64,000 bases of DNA from assembly GCA_014155875.1 (NCBI GenBank), contig JACEFZ010018337.1, forward strand, positions 140,001 through 204,000. Direction: 5' to 3'. The number at the start of each line of letters is the position of its first letter. The first letter of the stretch is position 1. A program made the translations under genes and the position numbers. The notes under the pieces are model-generated. The model saw only the letters and a list, made by a program, of their open reading frames with translations. It was not told the DNA's origin and did not search any database. Shown piece by piece: positions 23,535 through 37,010 of this stretch. This stretch comes from Cepaea nemoralis (lineage: Eukaryota; Mollusca; Gastropoda; Stylommatophora; Helicidae).

Positions 23535-23710
23535 GGCTGCATGAGTGTCTTCAAATTCGTCTGCTTCACTACTAGTAAATATGTATGCTGCACTGACCTC
23601 TCTCCATGTCTTTATAATTCTTCAATCTTTTGAGATATGTTCGTAGGAATTAAAGACAAAACATTTAACACTATTTTTGTAAGAAGCATACTTACTAGCC
23701 TTCTTAGATG

Positions 23711-24979
23711 TTAAGTTCTTGAGGTAAGAGTCGTAATTGGGTTCTTATCGCACATTTCAAGGGAACCATGTTGCAATCTACAATGTGGACATTGCATGAA
23801 GTAACCCTTTCTAGGTCTGTCTGGTTCTCTGTGTGTGTTACCTCTCATGTGGTATGGCCCTCTACCTCTGTACTGCTGACCATATTGTGAGAATCTGTTC
23901 GGTCTACTGTGGTATCTTTGATTGGGTACTTTTGCACTTGCTCCTATAACTAACTCTGGTTGAGCTCCTTCAGCAAACACATCCCTATGGGCGTTATAAT
24001 ATGCCTCACCTTTGGATTCCATCTCCGGGACTGACGTACACTTGTTCTCCACAAGAAATGTAGACATCGTTTCTGGTACTGAAGAAATCAATTTGTCTCT
24101 CAGCATGAGATCACGGAGTTTCTCAAAATCCGAACCCACATCAGCTGATTTAAGCCACTTGTCAAAAAGAGAAGTTGTTTCTGAGACATAGTCTAGGAAC
24201 GTCTGGTTTGCCTTTGGTGCCAGAGTTTTAAATTTCGTTCGTAAACCAGCTTGATCCAAAGAAAAATGTGACAAGACTCTGTCTCTAATATATGTGTAGT
24301 TGGTACGCAGGCTTTCAGGGATCACCTCCACGACCTTCAAAGGTTCAAGAGCCAAATGACGGTGAAATAGTATGGGCCACTCTTCGGTTGGTACTTTGTA
24401 ATATTTCATTAGCACTTCAAAATTAGTTATCCATGCTGAAATAGAATCACCTTGTGTAAAATTCCTGATCAGACCCTGGTACCGTTTAATGGGGTCTACT
24501 GATTTCGCTTGTAATTTTGCTTGAGCTATTTCGGCTTCCTTGTCTTTCTCAAGAATCTTGACCTTTAAGTTTCCTTCTGTCTCTTTGTTCTTCATTACCA
24601 ACTCGGCTGCTAGTTTTTCTTTCTCAAATGCAAGCTTCTCCCTTTCCGCTGTCAGTTTTCAATTTCTATCGCAAGTCTCTTTCTTTGATTTCTTTCTCTG
24701 CTGCTAAGTTTTTTTCTAAAGATGCTTGTAACTCTCTAGCTTCTTTTTCACGAGTTGCTTGTAGTAGTCTATCTTCTTTTTCACGAGCTGTTTGTAATTC
24801 TCTAGCCTCTTTAGCCGCTGCTCTTTCTTCTCATTGCTGTGCCTGTGAAGCTTTAAATTCTTGTTTAGCCCATGCTCTAAGTTCATGACCGGACAATCCA
24901 GACTTCTCGCCCATATCCATAAAATCTTGTAATGACGACATGGTGCAATAATATTCTGTAAACCTAACAGCTGAAACAA
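23711..24979 (-). pseudogene. Element 1 gag
   Basis: The reverse strand starts near 24942 with a short conserved N-terminus (SSLQDFMDMGEKSGLSG-like, read across a frame change). A Glu/Lys-rich coiled coil follows (24900-24560), then a capsid-like domain: QGLIRNFTQGDSISAWITNF, FHRHLALEPLKVVEVIPE and LSHFSLDQAGLRTKFKTLAP, ending with an Arg/Gly-rich tract and CPHCRLQHGSLEMCDKNP. The 24601-23711 portion is open for 296 codons. Relatives are at 43260-44688 and 52487-54064. It forms the particle shell in intact elements. Confidence 0.85.
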
Positions 24980-26323
<1,344 letters not shown>

Positions 26324-27044
26324 TGCTATGCTGTTTCCCTCTAATATTATGCTCGTCGTCTAGTAAACAACATTGCAGCTCAACAGGAGCCAGAATAAAT
26401 ATTAACGAAATGAGTTCATCAACGCTGGCGTTCCTCATCAAATATATTTATTGCTGGCAATCGTCCACAAGTTATAACAACGTCACCGTTCCCATGTTAA
26501 TGGGAGGGCCGGTGAAAGATAATTAATAATCATTTGTAAATATTTAATGTTACCTGTAGAGTCCGACTCCATCCTTCTACTTTCATCAATGACGAGTAAA
26601 TTTCATACGATCCATCGTTCTGCAAACTGCATTACTCCATGATTCTAACCTTGTTACTTACGCCGAGCTATGTGTGTGTTGATGCCATGACCTCTATTTG
26701 ACAAACGACCAGCAAGTTCTGATGCAGTATGCTTTCCTCACTTTCTCTGCGTTAAATCTTCATCTTCCGATCGTTCTCCGTAATGCAGACTATGCCTCTT
26801 TTCCTTATCTTCCTAGATATGTCTTTCTGCTGGATATTTGCGTTCATATTTCAGTGTTGTTATTTATCCGACCGGCTCTATGATCATCCCAAAACCTAAC
26901 TAACTGTAGTGACGTAGTACGCCGTGACGTCATCTAGCAACTTGCGTATTATGCCGCTTCTTGGTTAACTCTTCTTGTTCTGTTTGCCACAATTTCCGTA
27001 ACTTATTCTGAATCACTGTCCCTTGCCTACGACGCTACATGGCA
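26324..27044 (-). repeat. LTR (5' LTR of element 1)
   Basis: 721 bp from TGCTATGCTG to CTACATGGCA, followed by target duplication ATAGT (27045-27049). In the element's orientation this is the promoter-bearing LTR. No TATA box is confidently assigned. Confidence 0.93.
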
Positions 27045-27049
27045 ATAGT

Positions 27050-27082
27050 TGTTCATTGTGTGCACCAACCGATCTACTAATT
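27050..27082 (-). pseudogene. LINE A copy 2, second segment
   Basis: A short reverse-strand stretch encoding the VVVHNEQL-like part of LINE A. It joins 16695 on one side across LTR element 1 and 28598 on the other across the ribozyme element. CGATCTACTAATT at 27070-27082 is one copy of the 13-bp duplication. Confidence 0.8.
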
Positions 27083-27162
27083 TAAATATTGAGCACAACC
27101 CACTACTGACAACGCCGATCGCATTCTGGTATGAACCTAAGGCCTATCCACGTCAATAGGAA

Positions 27163-27207
27163 GCACCATACTCGAGTTTCGCCCTCATTTGAGCTCGTCA
27201 GTAGTGC
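27163..27207 (-). ncRNA. Hammerhead ribozyme, type I (inverted arm copy)
   Basis: On the reverse strand: GCACTA, CTGACGA, GCTC-loop-GGGC, GAAA, CTCGAGT, A, TGGTGC. It has the same cores as the + strand copies. Stem I has one G-U wobble where the others have A-U. Cleavage is predicted 3' of the A preceding TGGTGC. Confidence 0.8.
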
Positions 27208-27639
27208 ATATCCCTGACCGGATCCGGAAACAGTCCCGGATCACGCGTGTGAAGCGGGTGTGTAACCACGCGGCACACACTGGACACACCAAATTATCAC
27301 AACAGAATATCACAACGCTACCCATCGTAGGCTATGCCAGTAGTGGGTTGTGCTCAATATTTAAATTTCAAATCCCGAAACAACCACATAATCAATTGAT
27401 TATTGCTCACTGGATTTAGGAGGCCTGGTGTTCCTTGCCAGTGAGAAGTCCTGATCGTTCGGGTCCCATCGATTGACGGACGTCGGTCGCGGCGATTGGG
27501 CAATCTTGAGCATAGCCTACGATGGGTAGCGTTGTGATATTCTGTTGTGATAATTTGGTGTGTCCAGTGTGTGCCGCGTGGTTACACACCCGCTTCACAC
27601 GCGTGATCCGGGACTGTTTCCGGATCCGGTCAGGGATAT

Positions 27640-27684
27640 GCACTACTGACGAGCTCAAATGAGGGCGAAACTCGAGTATAGTGC
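27640..27684 (+). ncRNA. Hammerhead ribozyme, type I (unit 1)
   Basis: Stem I strands are GCACTA (27640-27645) and TAGTGC (27679-27684), 6 perfect pairs. Core CTGACGA spans 27646-27652. Stem II is GCTC/GGGC with loop AAATGA (27653-27666), containing one U-G pair. Core GAAA spans 27667-27670. A short stem III forms in the palindrome ACTCGAGT (27670-27677; A-C/G-U capped by TCGA, or a dimer). A at 27678 is the nucleotide 5' of the predicted cut. All invariant hammerhead residues are present. Very short stem III is typical of Penelope-like and retrozyme hammerheads, which act mainly as dimers. Confidence 0.88.
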
Positions 27685-28041
27685 TTCCATATTGACGTGG
27701 ATAGGCCTTAGGTTCATACCAGAATGCGATCGGCGTTGCCAGTAGTGGGTTGTGCTCAATATTTAAATTTCAAATCCCGAAACAACCACATAATCAATTG
27801 ATTATTGCTCACTGGATTTAGGAGGCCTGGTGTTCCTTGCCAGTGAGAAGTCCTGATCGTTCGGGTCCCATCGATTGACGGACGTCGGTCGCGGCGATTG
27901 GGCAATCTTGAGCATAGCCTACGATGGGTAGCGTTGTGATATTCTGTTGTGATAATTTGGTGTGTCCAGTGTGTGCCGCGTGGTTACACACCCGCTTCAC
28001 ACGCGTGATCCGGGACTGTTTCCGGATCCGGTCAGGGATAT

Positions 28042-28086
28042 GCACTACTGACGAGCTCAAATGAGGGCGAAACTCGAGTATAGTGC
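28042..28086 (+). ncRNA. Hammerhead ribozyme, type I (unit 2)
   Basis: Same sequence as the unit 1 motif, exactly 402 bp downstream. Cleavage is predicted after 28080, so cuts in units 1 and 2 would release a 402-nt RNA monomer (27679-28080). Confidence 0.88.
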
Positions 28087-28443
28087 TTCCATATTGACGT
28101 GGATAGGCCTTAGGTTCATACCAGAATGCGATCGGCGTTGCCAGTAGTGGGTTGTGCTCAATATTTAAATTTCAAATCCCGAAACAACCACATAATCAAT
28201 TGATTATTGCTCACTGGATTTAGGAGGCCTGGTGTTCCTTGCCAGTGAGAAGTCCTGATCGTTCGGGTCCTATCGATTGACGGACGTCGGTCGCGGCGAT
28301 TGGGCAATCTTGAGCATAGCCTACGATGGGTAGCGTTGTGATATTCTGTTGTGATAATTTGGTGTGTCCAGTGTGTGCCGCGTGGTTACACACCCGCTTC
28401 ACACGCGTGATCCGGGACTGTTTCCGGATCCGGTCAGAGATAT

Positions 28444-28488
28444 GCACTACTGACGAGCTCAAATGAGGGCGAAACTCGAGTATAGTGC
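28444..28488 (+). ncRNA. Hammerhead ribozyme, type I (unit 3)
   Basis: Same cores and stems as units 1 and 2, 402 bp further on. Flanks differ slightly (AGAGATATGC upstream, CCTATTGACG downstream). Cleavage is predicted after 28482. Confidence 0.88.
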
Positions 28489-28597
28489 TTCCTATTGACG
28501 TGGATAGGCCTTAGGTTCATACCAGAATGCGATCGGCGTTGTCAGTAGTGGGTTGTGCTCAATATTTAAATTTCAAATCCCGAAACAACCACATAAT

Positions 28598-28768
28598 CGA
28601 TCTACTAATTGTTGCAGATCCTGCTCATTGTCTGCAATCAATACTGTATCATCTGCATATCTAATGTTATTGATGTTTCATCCTCCAATGATGATTCATT
28701 TATGTCTTCTACATTTGTGAATAGCTGATATTGACCTACTTCATTACTAATCTCAGCCATATACCCTC
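28598..28768 (-). pseudogene. LINE A copy 2, third segment
   Basis: The reverse-strand reading contains NNIRYADDTVLIADNEQDLQ (RT catalytic YADD) and SNEVGQYQ upstream. It continues the LINE split at 27082. It ends abruptly at 28768, where LINE B sequence begins. Confidence 0.85.
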
Positions 28769-29430
28769 CATTATTGTTCTCTCCGAACGTTCGTGACAAT
28801 TTAAGTAAGAAAAATGTTTAATTATCTTTGTTTTATCGTATTAGTTAGTTAGTTAGTTAGTTAGTCGCGGTTCCAACTTCACGGCAACGGGTCGTCCCCA
28901 TATTGCTCCGTTCCTGTGCCAGTGAATATCACACAAAATGCTCCTCACTGCCCTATGTGAACAATGGAATAGAATATCGTATTTAATAGCCAACCTTCAA
29001 CATTATTCAGCTCTTGAAGTATGAATGCATTTGTTCTTTTTTTTGTTATCCAAGATATTCTTAGAACGTGTCTATAACATTTATATTCAAATGCATTTAT
29101 GTGCTGTTCAGCTTGTTTAGTAAGTGTCCAGGTCTCACATGCGTATGTGGCAATGGGAAAGACGCATGCTCTTAAAAATCTAAGTTTTATAGTTCCATCT
29201 GTCCCTCTCCACAATTTATTCAATTGGTTTAGTCTTTGACGAGCAATAGATATTCGTCTTTTAACTTCTTTCATTGTGTCACCATTGTTGGTAACCAATG
29301 AACCTAGATATTAAAAAATTTCTACCACCTCCAATTTTTCATCATTAACATATATTTCTATCTCCATAGTAGTTTTATCTCTATGCACTATCTTTGTTTT
29401 TGCTATGTTAAGATATAAGTTGTAAAATCA
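28769..29430 (-). pseudogene. LINE family B, RT thumb/C-terminal region, reverse strand
   Basis: The reverse-strand reading 29298-28945 includes TMKEVKRRISIARQRLNQLN, RACVFPIATYACETWTLTKQ and RISWITKKRTNAFILQELNN, the region after the RT palm in LINE ORF2 proteins. A short retroposon (28843-28974) is inserted with a 9-bp duplication. The 29300-29420 stretch continues upstream with an in-frame stop. It matches 8246-8774. Confidence 0.8.
28843..28974 (-). mobile_element. Short retroposon sharing a SINE 3' domain
   Basis: It is flanked by TATCGTATT at 28834-28842 and 28975-28983 (9-bp duplication). On the reverse strand it begins TTCTATTCCATTGTTCACAT and ends GGAACCGCGACTAACTAACT, a (CTAA)n tail. 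A second copy with the same 5' end lies at 63162-63289. Its 3' ~70 bp resembles the 3' domain of the tRNA-headed SINE at 54133-54535. It lacks a tRNA-like head. Confidence 0.8.
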
Positions 29431-29439
29431 TCAGAGGTC

Positions 29440-32030
<2,591 letters not shown>

Positions 32031-32039
32031 TTGACTGAA

Positions 32040-32290
32040 GTTGTGATGTTCACTATTCATTTGGGTTGAGGTTGTTAGGTTTCCTATACCATTATGTGTT
32101 GTGGATAGCAATACTGTATCATCAGCATATCGAATCTCTGGTATGTCATGACCAACGATATTTAGGGCATCATATAGCTCCCTGTTTATATCATCTCTGA
32201 CAATTCTCATTATACTTTCGGCGTACAGGTTAAACAAATAGGGGGACAGCACACAGTCTTGACGGACTCCTTGCTTGATTTCAAACCAAT
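32040..32290 (-). pseudogene. LINE family F fragment, reverse strand
   Basis: The reverse-strand reading IKQGVRQDCVLSPYLFNLYA and EIRYADDTVLLSTTHNG gives RT palm blocks with the YADD catalytic pair. The family differs from A to E by its INRELYDALNIVGHDIPE linker. Only ~80 codons remain between LINE C and LINE A copy 3. Confidence 0.8.
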
Positions 32291-34041
32291 ATGATGTCTC
32301 CCAAACGTAGAATTGAAAGCCAACACAAAAGTCAAAATACCAAATTAGTGCACAAAAGAATTCAGGAACTTACTAATAAAAGAACAAGTACATCAACCGG
32401 GTGTCTAAAAACTGAAGATGGCAAAATCATAATAGAAAAAGACCAGATTCTACAGGTATGGACAGATTATGTGAAACACCTTTATGATGATAACAGAGAC
32501 AAACAGTATGATATTAGATTTAATAATGAAGGACCGCCAATTTTGGAGATGGAGGTTCGAAATGTTCTTAAGCATATGAAAGCTGGCAAGGCCCCCGGTG
32601 CAGATAACATCACAACAGAAATGATTAAAGCTTTAGAAGAATTTGGACTAGATCAAGTCACCAGACTGCTGAACACATTATATGATACTGGAGATATACC
32701 TCCTGAATTATGTAACTCTATATTTATTGCAATCCCAAAGAAATTAGGAACCTTGGAATGTGATCAACATAGAACAATTAGTATAATGAGTCACATCACA
32801 AAGATTTTGCTAAGAATTATCATGCAAAGAATGAGGAAGAAGATACAACCTGAAATAGGGGAAGAACAATGCGGGTTTGTAGAAGGAAAGGGTACAGTAA
32901 ATGCTGTGTATATGCTGCGAACAGTTATTGAACGTGCTATAGAAGTAAACAAGGATATACATCTTTGCTTTATTGACTATACAAAGGCTTTTGATAGCGT
33001 TAGACATGTCAGCATGGTGGATATGCTTGCAGATCTACAAATTGATGGGAAAGACATTAGACTTATAAAAAACATATATTGGAAACAACAAGCTGCAATA
33101 AGGATTGATAATGAAGTGGGACAGTATCAGCCAATTAAGAGAGGTGTTAGGCAGGGATGTGTGATGTCTCCAGATCTTTTTTCCCTGTACAATGAAAATA
33201 TTTTCAGAAATGTAGAGGATATAAATGGAATCAGCATTGGAGGACGAAACATCAATAACATTAGATATGCAGATGATACAGTATTAATTGCAGACAATGA
33301 GCAGGACCTGCAACAATTAGTAGATGCGGTTGTTGTACACAGTGAGCAACTGGGGTTAGAATTAAATTGTAAAAAGACTCAGGTTATGGTCGTCAGTAGG
33401 AAGGAAGAAGTGCCACAATGTAATATACAAGTAAATGGAAATATTCTTCAACAAGTGAATCGGTACAATTATCTTGGAACAGTTATAACATCTGATGGGA
33501 GATGCCTTGAAGAGATTAGAACAAGAATCGCCATGGCGAAAGTAGCCTTTAGCAAGATGAAAAACATTCTGACCAATAAGAAGATGTCAATTGAAACGAG
33601 AAAAAGAGTGTTGAGGGGATACATAGAGCCTGTTCTTTTGTATGGATGTGAAACTTGGACAATGAGCAGTCAAGCTGAAAAGTATCTGATGGCTGCAGAA
33701 ATGTGGTTTCTGAGGAAAATACAAAGAATACCATGGACAGACAGAAAAATCAATGACCAAGTACTACAGGAGACAAATGAACATCGTAAACTGATTAGAG
33801 AAATTAGACGTAGACAGTCAAAATTTTTGGACATGTTATGAGAAGAAATGGATTGGAGAACTTAGTGACAACTGGCAAGATCGAGGGGAACAGACCAAGA
33901 GGAAGACCGAGAGGAAAATATCTGGATGGCTTGGCCACATGGCATGTACGAGACAGGAACACTGAGCTGATCCACGACACTGGTGATCGAGTGAAATGGC
34001 GAGTCATGACCGCCCACGCTTTCCGGCATGGCACATGATTG
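32291..34041 (+). pseudogene. LINE A reverse transcriptase ORF, one frameshift from intact
   Basis: It is open for 516 codons to 33841. RT blocks: ISIMSHITKILLRIIMQRMR, LCFIDYTKAFDSVRH (residues ~223-237, first catalytic Asp), GVRQGCVMSPDLFSLYNENI, NNIRYADDTVLIAD (residue ~322, YADD), LELNCKKTQVMVVS and YNYLGTVITSDGRCLEEIRT. The C-terminal half has LLYGCETWTMSSQAEKYLMA and IPWTDRKINDQVLQETNE. A one-base loss in the T run at 33821-33830 moves the last 66 codons (GKIEGNRPRGRPRGKYLDGL, end HGT at 34038) into another frame. The ATG at 32291 is outside the element and not its native start. The expected role is target-primed reverse transcription of LINE RNA. Confidence 0.88.
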
Positions 34042-34049
34042 ATTGATTG
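32314..34049 (+). mobile_element. LINE family A copy 3 (young, 5'-truncated), with TSD
   Basis: It is bounded by AAACGTAGAAT at 32303-32313 and 34050-34060 (11-bp target duplication). The 3' end is GGCACATGATTGATTGATTG. The 5' truncation begins inside the region upstream of RT, so no endonuclease is present. The sequence is almost the same as copy 4 (58524-60228) over their shared length, implying recent activity of this family. Confidence 0.92.
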
Positions 34050-34090
34050 AAACGTAGAATGAATAAAAAAAAAAAACCCGGAAATCTTTG

Positions 34091-34123
34091 CCCCCCCCCC
34101 CACACACACACACACACACACAC

Positions 34124-34215
<92 letters not shown>
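34091..34215. repeat. Compound simple repeat: poly-C, (CA)n, (GA)n
   Basis: C10, about (CA)12 and then about (GA)44 in succession. It is purine-rich on the + strand and lies directly after LINE A copy 3. Confidence 0.97.
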
Positions 34216-34216
<1 letters not shown>

Positions 34217-34395
34217 AAGACATTCGCATAGAAGGCTATAGTTTTACTGCGAATTTAGGTGGTAGATAAAAGTCTCCGATAAAAGGGTTTTGAATATTCT
34301 CATACATACATATGCACACACAAATACACACACTGAGACATCAACATTCTTTCATTGTATTCTGTAGTAAGGATTGTGTCATATCCATGTTACAG

Positions 34396-34735
34396 AAAAT
34401 CAATGCAGCCCCACACATTCGACAGTCAACGAACACAACTGCTGCTCTGGACCTTGCAAGAACTGAAGCATTCAATACAAGAAGTGGCTGTCGAGGTGGG
34501 AAGAAGATAGCTATCATTATAACAGATGGTTATTCCAATGACAGGTATGCGACAGCCCTTGCAGCACAGCAGCTAATAGACTCTGGTGTTCTGACCCTGG
34601 CAGTTGGTGTGGGATTCGCCTATCGAACTGAGCTAGAATATATCGCTACCCTGCCAGAAGATGTTTACATGGCTGACAATTACAATGTACTTCAGACAAT
34701 TGAAGACGAACTTGCTAACAAGACTTGTAAACTGG
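34396..34735 (+). CDS. Exon encoding the second half of a von Willebrand factor A domain
   Basis: The acceptor is CATGTTACAG (AG at 34394-34395) and the donor GTAAG starts at 34736. It starts at a codon boundary and ends after codon position 1 (phase 0/1), the same as the exon at 6520 and complementary to 15445. It encodes about 113 residues: KINAAPHIRQSTNTTAALDL with the MIDAS threonine, KIAIIITDGYSND with the MIDAS aspartate, GVLTLAVGVGFAYRTELEYI and TLPEDVYMADNYNVL. It ends in ELANKTCKL, whose cysteine is common at vWA borders of matrix proteins. Joined after 15662 it completes one vWA domain. The in-frame ATG upstream at 34312 is intronic. Confidence 0.85.
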
Positions 34736-35202
34736 GTAAGATACATTCTTTCCTTCCCAGTGTAATTTATATTTTCCAGCAATTTAAATAATTAGTTATG
34801 CTATTGATGTACGCAGTAAGATCGTTTCATACACCAGTCAGTCAGGACTTTAACGTTGACATTTCGTTCTGAAAGGAATGGCAAAATACTGAACGTAAAA
34901 TTGCCTATAAAATCAAATTGGCGTTGGGTTTAATTGCAACGTCATGAAAAAGAACATGCGTTTAAAAAAAAAATTGATATACGACTCGTACATGCATTTT
35001 TACATACAATTCTCTATGGCTTCTCTTGCAACTTGTTTGAATGGAAATACTTACATGCTTTCTATGAGGCATTTTAATACTTACACTGTCTAAAAGTATA
35101 TCATATTTTTATGGGTTTATGATGCTGTCATTTTATTCTTAACAATACAAAATATCTTAATATAATATTTATAGCATTAATTTATTAATTATCTTTTCAC
35201 AG
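34736..35202. other. Intron sequence after the third vWA exon
   Basis: AT-rich, starting with GTAAG and ending in ATCTTTTCACAG. No other feature seen. Confidence 0.4.
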
Positions 35203-35250
35203 AAACAGCACAGAGAAACAGAGCAATGAGACCGCCATTACCCATTCGTA
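35203..35250 (+). CDS. Possible next exon of the vWA gene (start only, weak)
   Basis: A good acceptor (TCTTTTCACAG) ends at 35202. In the required phase (one base from 34735) the reading is E-TAQRNRAMRPPLPIRSTTG, staying open to a stop near 35345, but sequence from about 35250 is SINE-like. Either a short linker or terminal exon has been invaded by the SINE, or this acceptor is fortuitous. No domain is recognisable. Confidence 0.3.
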
Positions 35251-35545
35251 GTACAACAGGACTAGTTCATCCTCACGCGATGACGAATGTGGTTGGTTTC
35301 ACGTCAACCCCCTTCACTCCCCAGAACATGTCCTGGTACCCATTTTAACCTGGGAGCCCAGGTTAATTTTCAAGAATGACCTGTCTCCAGACGGATTCAA
35401 AAAGACGATTATCAGGCCGGCATGCAAGCTCTCTAACCATTGTGTTACCATAGTTCCCTAACAGTTAACAGAAACAATTAATTACACACTCCTTTTCTAA
35501 GACTTGCTCATGTTCTCAAGACTACTCAGTGGCCCATTCCTAGTA
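35251..35545 (-). mobile_element. tRNA-derived SINE (family 3), uninterrupted copy
   Basis: On the reverse strand a tRNA-like head is visible: GGTAACACAATGGTTAGAGA (A-box-like; 35427-35446) and TTTTTGAATCCGTC (B-box-like; about 35390-35405). The same repeat occurs in two halves at 37970-38138 and 46804-46945, on either side of LTR element 2. CCCATTC(G/C)TAGTAC occurs at about 35237-35250 and again at 35532-35545, a possible target duplication, though element limits are uncertain. Confidence 0.6.
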
Positions 35546-35553
35546 CATCTTTA

Positions 35554-36034
35554 TCAAGTGACGTGCCGACTGGCGTAGGCGTTCATGACTCTCCACAGAT
35601 CTCTGTCTTTTGTTTTCAGGATCAACTCTGCTGTTGATATTCCTCCATGCCACAGTCGCAATCCATCCAGAATCATTTCTCGTGGTCTGCCTTTGCCTCT
35701 CTTCCCCTCGATCTTTCCAGTTGTCACAATGTTCTCCAATGCCTCTCTTCTCATCACATGACCAAAAAAAGTTGTTTGTCTCTTTCTTATTGTTGTATAT
35801 AATGTTCTGTTTTCGCCAGTCTTTTTAAGGCATTCTTCGTTAGTTACTTTGGCAGTCCAAGGAATTCGCAACATTCGTCTAAGGAACCACATCTCTGTTG
35901 CTTCCAATCTCTTCCTAACTTGTTCATTTATATTCCAAGATTCACAGCCATACAGCAAAACAGTTTCTATATAGCTCTCCAGCACTCTCTTTCTTATATG
36001 CAATGATAGCGACTTATTGCATCAGATATTCTTC
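35554..36034 (-). pseudogene. LINE family E C-terminal region, reverse strand
   Basis: Open for 149 codons on the reverse strand: RKRVLESYIETVLLYGCESW, EATEMWFLRRMLRIPWTAKV, RKRQTTFFGHVMRREALENI, GKIEGKRGKGRPREMILDGL and KDRDLWRVMNAYASRHVT. It is related to LINE A but a separate family. It is the 3' part of the LINE whose RT is at 37011-37830; the middle is missing, replaced by LINE D. Confidence 0.85.
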
Positions 36035-37010
36035 ATTTTTTAAATGCAGATGCGTCTTAAGACTTTGTTCTCAAAGGTTTGTAACAAGGCTTCGTCTCCT
36101 TTAGTTGTACTCCAGGTATCAGAGCCATACAGCACAACTGGTCTAATCAGTGTTTTGTATATTGTGATCTTGGTGTTACGAGATAGCGCATTTGATTTTA
36201 GCAGATGTTGTAGTGCATAGTATATCTTATTTCCAGAGTTGGTTCTAGCTTGTATTTCTTCCCTTATTATGTTGGAGCAGTTGAAAATTGTACCCAGATA
36301 TTTGTACGTTTTCATTCTTTTAATCGCCATATTATCTATTTGTATGTGGCCAGAGTTTTTAGCCATTCCTTCTCTTGAAACTACCATATATTCTGTCTTA
36401 TCTTGGTTGATAACCAGTCCCATTTGTTGAACTTTTCCCTTTAAGTGAGACAATATTTCCAATGTCTTTTTTCATTTTCCCCTATAATATCTATATCATC
36501 TGCATAACCAAGCAGTCTGGATGTTCCTCCAATAGCAGATTCCTCCTTTACCTTCCTTACAACTTTCTCTAGAGCCAGATTGAAAAGGAGCGGCGATATT
36601 GCATCACCCTGTTTCAAGCCAGACGTTATTTGGAAAGGGTCTGATTTCCTACCTTTATATGTTACTATATTATAAGTATCTTCCATGCATAGTCTGGTCA
36701 TGTTGATTAACTTCCTTGGTATTCCAAATTCCTGCATAGCTTTCCATAGACTATTCATATGGACACTATGATAAGCCTTTTTAAAATCCACCAACTATTT
36801 TGAGATCTATTTTATATTCCCAACTTTTCTCGGCTATTTGTCGTAAGATAAATATCTGATCTATTGTTGATTTAGTCTGAAACCTGCCTGGTAGTCACCT
36901 AATATGTCTTCTGAATATGGTTTTAGTCTATTTAGTAATACCGCGGATAGTATCTTATAGCTTATTTATCTGTTTCGTAACAAAATAGTTTTTACAAAGG
37001 TGGGGATGTT
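36035..37010 (-). pseudogene. LINE family D reverse transcriptase fragment
   Basis: Reverse strand, two frames: VDFKKAYHSVHMNSLWKAMQ (RT block, DFKKAYHSV), ITSGLKQGDAISPLLFNLAL, LLGYADDIDIIGENEK (YADD), then GLVINQDKTEYMVVSREGMA, YKYLGTIFNCSNIIREEIQA and YKTLIRPVVLYGSDTW. The motif spectrum (GLKQGDAISPLLFNLALE) differs from the A/C/E families. It sits between two parts of LINE E. Confidence 0.85.

Larger units (their letters stand above)
27337..28541 (+). repeat. 402-bp tandem array, three units
   Basis: Units start CCAGTAGTGGGTTGTGCTCA at 27337 and 27739 and 28141, then a variant TCAGTAGTGG at 28542. Internal units have CCATATTGACG after the ribozyme, while the outermost right unit and the left arm share CCTATTGACG, so the two ends are more alike than the middle. 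Each unit also holds the palindrome ATAATCAATTGATTAT. 402 is a multiple of 3, so an 80-codon open frame repeats on the reverse strand; it is considered spurious. Confidence 0.95.
27083..28597. mobile_element. Hammerhead-ribozyme tandem retroelement (retrozyme or Penelope-like terminal repeat)
   Basis: A 1.5-kb insertion flanked by a 13-bp duplication CGATCTACTAATT (27070-27082, 28598-28610) inside LINE A. It consists of a 254-bp inverted arm (27083-27336), then three direct units of 402, 402 and 401 bp (starts 27337, 27739, 28141) and a 56-bp partial unit. Every unit and the arm contain a complete type I hammerhead motif. The arm's outer end matches the 3' end of the solitary copy at 8784-8869. 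The inverted 3' segment plus oppositely oriented remainder resembles twin-primed target-primed reverse transcription, and also the inverted terminal repeats of Penelope-like elements. It encodes no protein I recognise, so it is probably non-autonomous. Confidence 0.85.

Noticed and set aside
27416..28462. Three identical 80-codon reverse-strand frames (MSSSVVHIPDRIRKQ...) as a gene family
   Set aside because: The tandem period of 402 bp is divisible by 3, so any frame repeats. They are antisense to the ribozyme-bearing strand, and the start and end fall at arbitrary unit positions.
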